This document shows positions 6,197 to 9,998 of a stretch of 9,998 nt of DNA, piece by piece. The first letter of the stretch is position 1; every line of letters starts with the position of its first letter. The notes under the pieces were generated by a model. It worked only from the letters and a program-made list of their open reading frames with translations. It was not told where the DNA came from and did not search any database. Source of the stretch: Gammaproteobacteria bacterium (lineage in GTDB: Bacteria; Pseudomonadota; Gammaproteobacteria; S144-34); contig WGBS01000022.1 of NCBI GenBank assembly GCA_015494165.1, forward strand, positions 1 through 9,998. Reading direction: 5' to 3'. A program made the translations under genes and the position numbers.

Positions 6197-6287
6197 GGTT
6201 ACGGCTTGCAGGTTACGGTGTACAGTCACCCGTCTCCCGTAACCCGTCTCCCGTTGCCCGTCTCCCGCTACCCGCCTCTCGTGGCCG
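6197..6287. repeat. Long in-phase heptamer array, right arm of element B
   Basis: Thirteen 7-nt units run without loss of phase, each starting with G: GGTTACG, GCTTGCA, GGTTACG, GTGTACA, GTCACCC, GTCTCCC, GTAACCC, GTCTCCC, GTTGCCC, GTCTCCC, GCTACCC, GCCTCTC, GTGGCCG. GTCTCCC alternates with variable units in the middle, giving a 14-nt super-unit. GCTTGCA links this array to the first module of element A. The inverse motif at 6091-6113 can pair with the array. Confidence 0.75.
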
Positions 6288-6320
6288 TGCGGGGCGGCCT
6301 AGGCCGCCTACCACGGCTGC

Positions 6321-8351
<2,031 letters not shown>

Positions 8352-8429
8352 GCGTGGCCTCCCCTCTCTGCTCTGCTGCTCCGCCGCCGCGCGGGCGGCC
8401 CATGGCGCCCGGCCGGCTCCCGCCCGCCG

Positions 8430-8453
8430 GGCGCTCCCCGCCGCCGGGGCGCC
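8430..8453 (-). other. GC-rich hairpin between the small gene and hppA
   Basis: On the - strand GGCGC and CCC pair with GGG and GCGCC around a short loop, with one bulged base, starting 4 nt after the stop of the 64-residue gene. There is no T-tract. The 106-nt gap it opens could give hppA a different transcript level from pfp by processing or partial termination. Confidence 0.35.
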
Positions 8454-8457
8454 CCGC

Positions 8458-8652
8458 TCAGAAGCGGAAGCGCGTCCCCGGCCGGAAGCCGAAGGCTTCC
8501 TCGAGGCCCAGCTCGCGGATGAGGCGGTCGACCGCCTCCTGGCCGTGCTCGCGCTGCACCTCCGCCAGCACCAGGCGCGCGGCGTTGCGGTTGTAGCCCG
8601 ACCCCATCCGCACGTGGGTGGCGAGCAATTCTCGGGCCTTCTCCAGCGTCAT
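8458..8652 (-). CDS. Small protein of unknown function in the pfp-hppA operon, 64 residues
   Basis: A helical, highly charged soluble protein with no signal or membrane segment. It begins MTLEKARELLATHVRMGSGYNRNAARLVLAEVQREHG; the block MGSGYNRNAARLVL and the following helix EAVDRLIRELGLEEAFGFRPGTRF look like a compact conserved fold, and I have a general impression that similar short proteins occur in gammaproteobacteria, without a name. It lies 25 nt after pfp and 106 nt before hppA on the same strand. Codon use matches its neighbours, which supports a real gene. The start ATG 8652 has no strong ribosome site; a 12-bp palindrome occupies that place, so translation may be coupled to pfp. A role in regulating or assembling the PPi enzymes is only a guess from position. 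Confidence 0.75.
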   Translation of the reverse strand: MTLEKARELLATHVRMGSGYNRNAARLVLAEVQREHGQEAVDRLIRELGLEEAFGFRPGTRFRF

Positions 8653-8656
8653 CGCA

Positions 8657-8668
8657 TGACCCGGGTCA
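8657..8668. promoter_or_regulatory. 12-bp palindrome before the small gene
   Basis: TGACCCGGGTCA is a perfect 12-bp palindrome ending 4 nt before the start codon of the 64-residue gene and 9 nt after the pfp stop. It could be a protein-binding site, or a chance or RNA hairpin feature that hides the start region unless ribosomes arrive from pfp. Confidence 0.3.
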
Positions 8669-8677
8669 ATCCGCCCC

Positions 8678-9940
8678 TCACCGGAGCTCGAAGGCCGGCA
8701 GGCGCTTCGGCACCGCCACGTTCTTCAGCCGCACGTACTGCGGCATGCCGTTGCGGTAGGGCGGGTAGTCCTCGCCGCGGATGAGCGGCTCGAGGTACTC
8801 GCGGCACTTGGCGGTGATGCCGAAACCGTCGCGGGTGATGAAGCTCTTGGGCATCATCTTCTCGCGGTTCGCGACCTTCTTGAGCGGCGCCTCGCCGATG
8901 GTCCAGCGGTAGGGCTTGCTCGACTTGCGCACGATCGCCGGCATCACCGAGTTCTTGCCCGCGAGCGCCATCTCCACCGCCGCCTTGCCCACCGCGTAGG
9001 CCTGCTCGACGTCGGTCTTCGACGCGATATGGCGGGCGGCGCGCTGGAGGTAGTCCGCCACCGCCCAGTGGTACTTGAGCCCGAGCCCCTCCTTGATCAT
9101 GCCGGCGATGACCGGGGCGGCGCCGCCGAGCTGGGCGTGGCCGAAGGCGTCGCGCGTGCCCTGGTCCGAGACGAAGTGCCCGTCGGGCCAGCGCAGCCCC
9201 TCGGAGACGACCACCGAGCAGTAGCCGTGCTTGCGCACCATGGCGTCGACCTTGGCGAGGAAGCGGTCCTGGTCGAAGCGCACCTCCGGGAACAGGATCA
9301 CGATGGGCAGCTCCATGTCCTCGCCCGAGGCGAGCCCGCCGGCGGCCGCGATCCAGCCCGCATGCCGGCCCATGACCTCGAGGACGAAGACCTTGGTCGA
9401 GGTCTTGGCCATGGAGGCCACGTCCAGGGTGGCCTCGCGCGTGGAGACGGCAATGTACTTCGCCACGGAGCCGAAGCCGGGGCAGTTGTCGGTGATGGGC
9501 AGGTCGTTGTCCACGGTCTTCGGCACGTGGATGGCCTGGATCGGGTAGCCCATCTTCTCCGAAAGCTGGGAGACCTTGAGGCAGGTGTCGGCCGAGTCCC
9601 CGCCGCCGTTGTAGAAGAAGTAGCCGATGTTGTGGGCCTCGAAGACCTCGATCAGGCGCTCGTACTCGGCGCGGTTCTCCTCCAGGCTCTTGAGCTTGTA
9701 GCGGCAGGAGCCGAAGGCGCCGCCGGGGGTGTGGCGCAGGGCCGCGATGGCGCGCGCGCTCTCCTTGGAGGTGTCGATCAGGTCCTCGGTGAGAGCGCCG
9801 ATGATCCCGTTGCGGCCCGCATAGACCTTGCCGATGCGGTCGCGGTGCTTGCGGCAGGTCTCGATCACGCCGCAGGCGCTGGCGTTGATGACGGCGGTCA
9901 CGCCGCCGGACTGGGCGTAGAAGGCGTTCTTCTTGGCCAT
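8678..9940 (-). CDS. pfp: PPi-dependent 6-phosphofructokinase
   Basis: This enzyme reversibly converts fructose-6-phosphate and PPi to fructose-1,6-bisphosphate and phosphate. Relatives in Methylococcus also act on sedoheptulose-7-phosphate. The 420-residue protein has the phosphofructokinase blocks in order: QSGGVTAVINAS (residues 10-21), NGGGDSADT (111-119), VPKTVDNDLP (139-148), MGRHAGWIA (190-198) and EGLRWPDG. Phosphoryl-donor residues point to PPi: Asp115 stands where ATP enzymes have Gly (E. coli Gly104), and Lys141 of PKTVDND replaces the Gly of GTIDND. The position equivalent to E. coli Asp103 is Gly114. Start ATG 9940 has GGAGG five nt upstream. It is the first gene of the operon with the 64-residue gene and hppA. 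In an autotroph the reverse reaction would serve the Calvin cycle and feed PPi to HppA. Confidence 0.95.
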   Translation of the reverse strand: MAKKNAFYAQSGGVTAVINASACGVIETCRKHRDRIGKVYAGRNGIIGALTEDLIDTSKESARAIAALRHTPGGAFGSCRYKLKSLEENRAEYERLIEVFEAHNIGYFFYNGGGDSADTCLKVSQLSEKMGYPIQAIHVPKTVDNDLPITDNCPGFGSVAKYIAVSTREATLDVASMAKTSTKVFVLEVMGRHAGWIAAAGGLASGEDMELPIVILFPEVRFDQDRFLAKVDAMVRKHGYCSVVVSEGLRWPDGHFVSDQGTRDAFGHAQLGGAAPVIAGMIKEGLGLKYHWAVADYLQRAARHIASKTDVEQAYAVGKAAVEMALAGKNSVMPAIVRKSSKPYRWTIGEAPLKKVANREKMMPKSFITRDGFGITAKCREYLEPLIRGEDYPPYRNGMPQYVRLKNVAVPKRLPAFELR

Positions 9941-9968
9941 CGCGTCCTCCCCCTGGTCCTCTCCGCGG

Positions 9969-9991
9969 CCCCGCCGCGGCGGGCGGCGGGG
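9969..9991 (-). other. GC-rich hairpin upstream of pfp
   Basis: CCCCGCCG and CGGCGGGG form a perfect 8-bp stem around a 7-nt loop, 28 nt before the pfp start codon. It could be in the pfp leader or be the 3' hairpin of a gene beyond the window edge. No T-tract follows on the - strand and no promoter is visible in the few bases left. Confidence 0.3.
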
Positions 9992-9998
9992 CGATGCC

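Larger units (their letters stand above)
5996..6320. other. 325-nt non-coding convergent gap holding element B
   Basis: No credible gene lies here. The stretch between the DksA-like gene and hppA is made almost entirely of repeat modules: a heptamer module, a core shared with element A, a REP-like palindrome, and a long heptamer array. No promoter is expected, since both flanking genes point inward. Open frames across it are repeat-derived. Confidence 0.8.

Noticed and set aside
6197..6287. CRISPR array
   Set aside because: The units are 7 nt (14 nt as pairs) with no spacers, far shorter than CRISPR repeats, and no cas genes are present.

Overview
The window is about 10 kb of very GC-rich DNA with dense, bacterial-style gene packing, Shine-Dalgarno sites before nearly every start, and no tRNA, rRNA, CRISPR array, transposase or phage gene. 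The gene set points to a gammaproteobacterial chemolithoautotroph, probably a sulfur oxidiser. It combines a PPi-dependent phosphofructokinase with a proton-pumping pyrophosphatase, as known from Methylococcus and sulfur-oxidising symbionts, a DsrE-fold protein, and a REP-like palindrome. The lineage is an inference; nothing here fixes genus or family.

Layout. (1) 1-1540, + strand: the 3' part of thiC (thiamine pyrimidine synthesis). (2) 1541-1778: a non-coding convergent gap filled with 7-nt-periodic repeats (element A). (3) 1779-3006, - strand: a CDP-alcohol phosphatidyltransferase followed by a secreted protein of unknown function. (4) 3152-3637, + strand: a Tat-exported DsrE-like protein, divergent from the phosphatidyltransferase across a short promoter region. 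(5) 3662-4599, - strand: moaC, then a DUF5335-like protein. (6) 4725-5995, + strand: moaD and moaE, divergent from moaC, followed by a TraR/DksA-type zinc-finger protein. (7) 5996-6320: a second non-coding convergent gap with element B, a relative of element A that also carries a REP-like palindrome. (8) 6321-9940, - strand: an apparent operon transcribed as pfp, a 64-residue conserved-looking small protein, then hppA.

How the genes work together. MoaC, MoaD and MoaE cover two steps of molybdenum cofactor synthesis: cyclic pyranopterin formation and its conversion to molybdopterin by the MoaD/MoaE synthase. Pfp and HppA form a pyrophosphate economy. Pfp run from fructose-1,6-bisphosphate to fructose-6-phosphate releases PPi, and HppA spends PPi to pump protons, or runs in reverse to make PPi. 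In autotrophs this pair can replace or supplement fructose-bisphosphatase in the Calvin cycle.

The least ordinary features are two. First, the two convergent gaps hold related composite heptamer repeats that share a 52-nt core, and the core hairpin keeps its pairing through a compensatory change. Second, the MoaD reading frame does not stop at the functional C-terminal Gly-Gly but runs 30 residues on, into the start of moaE.
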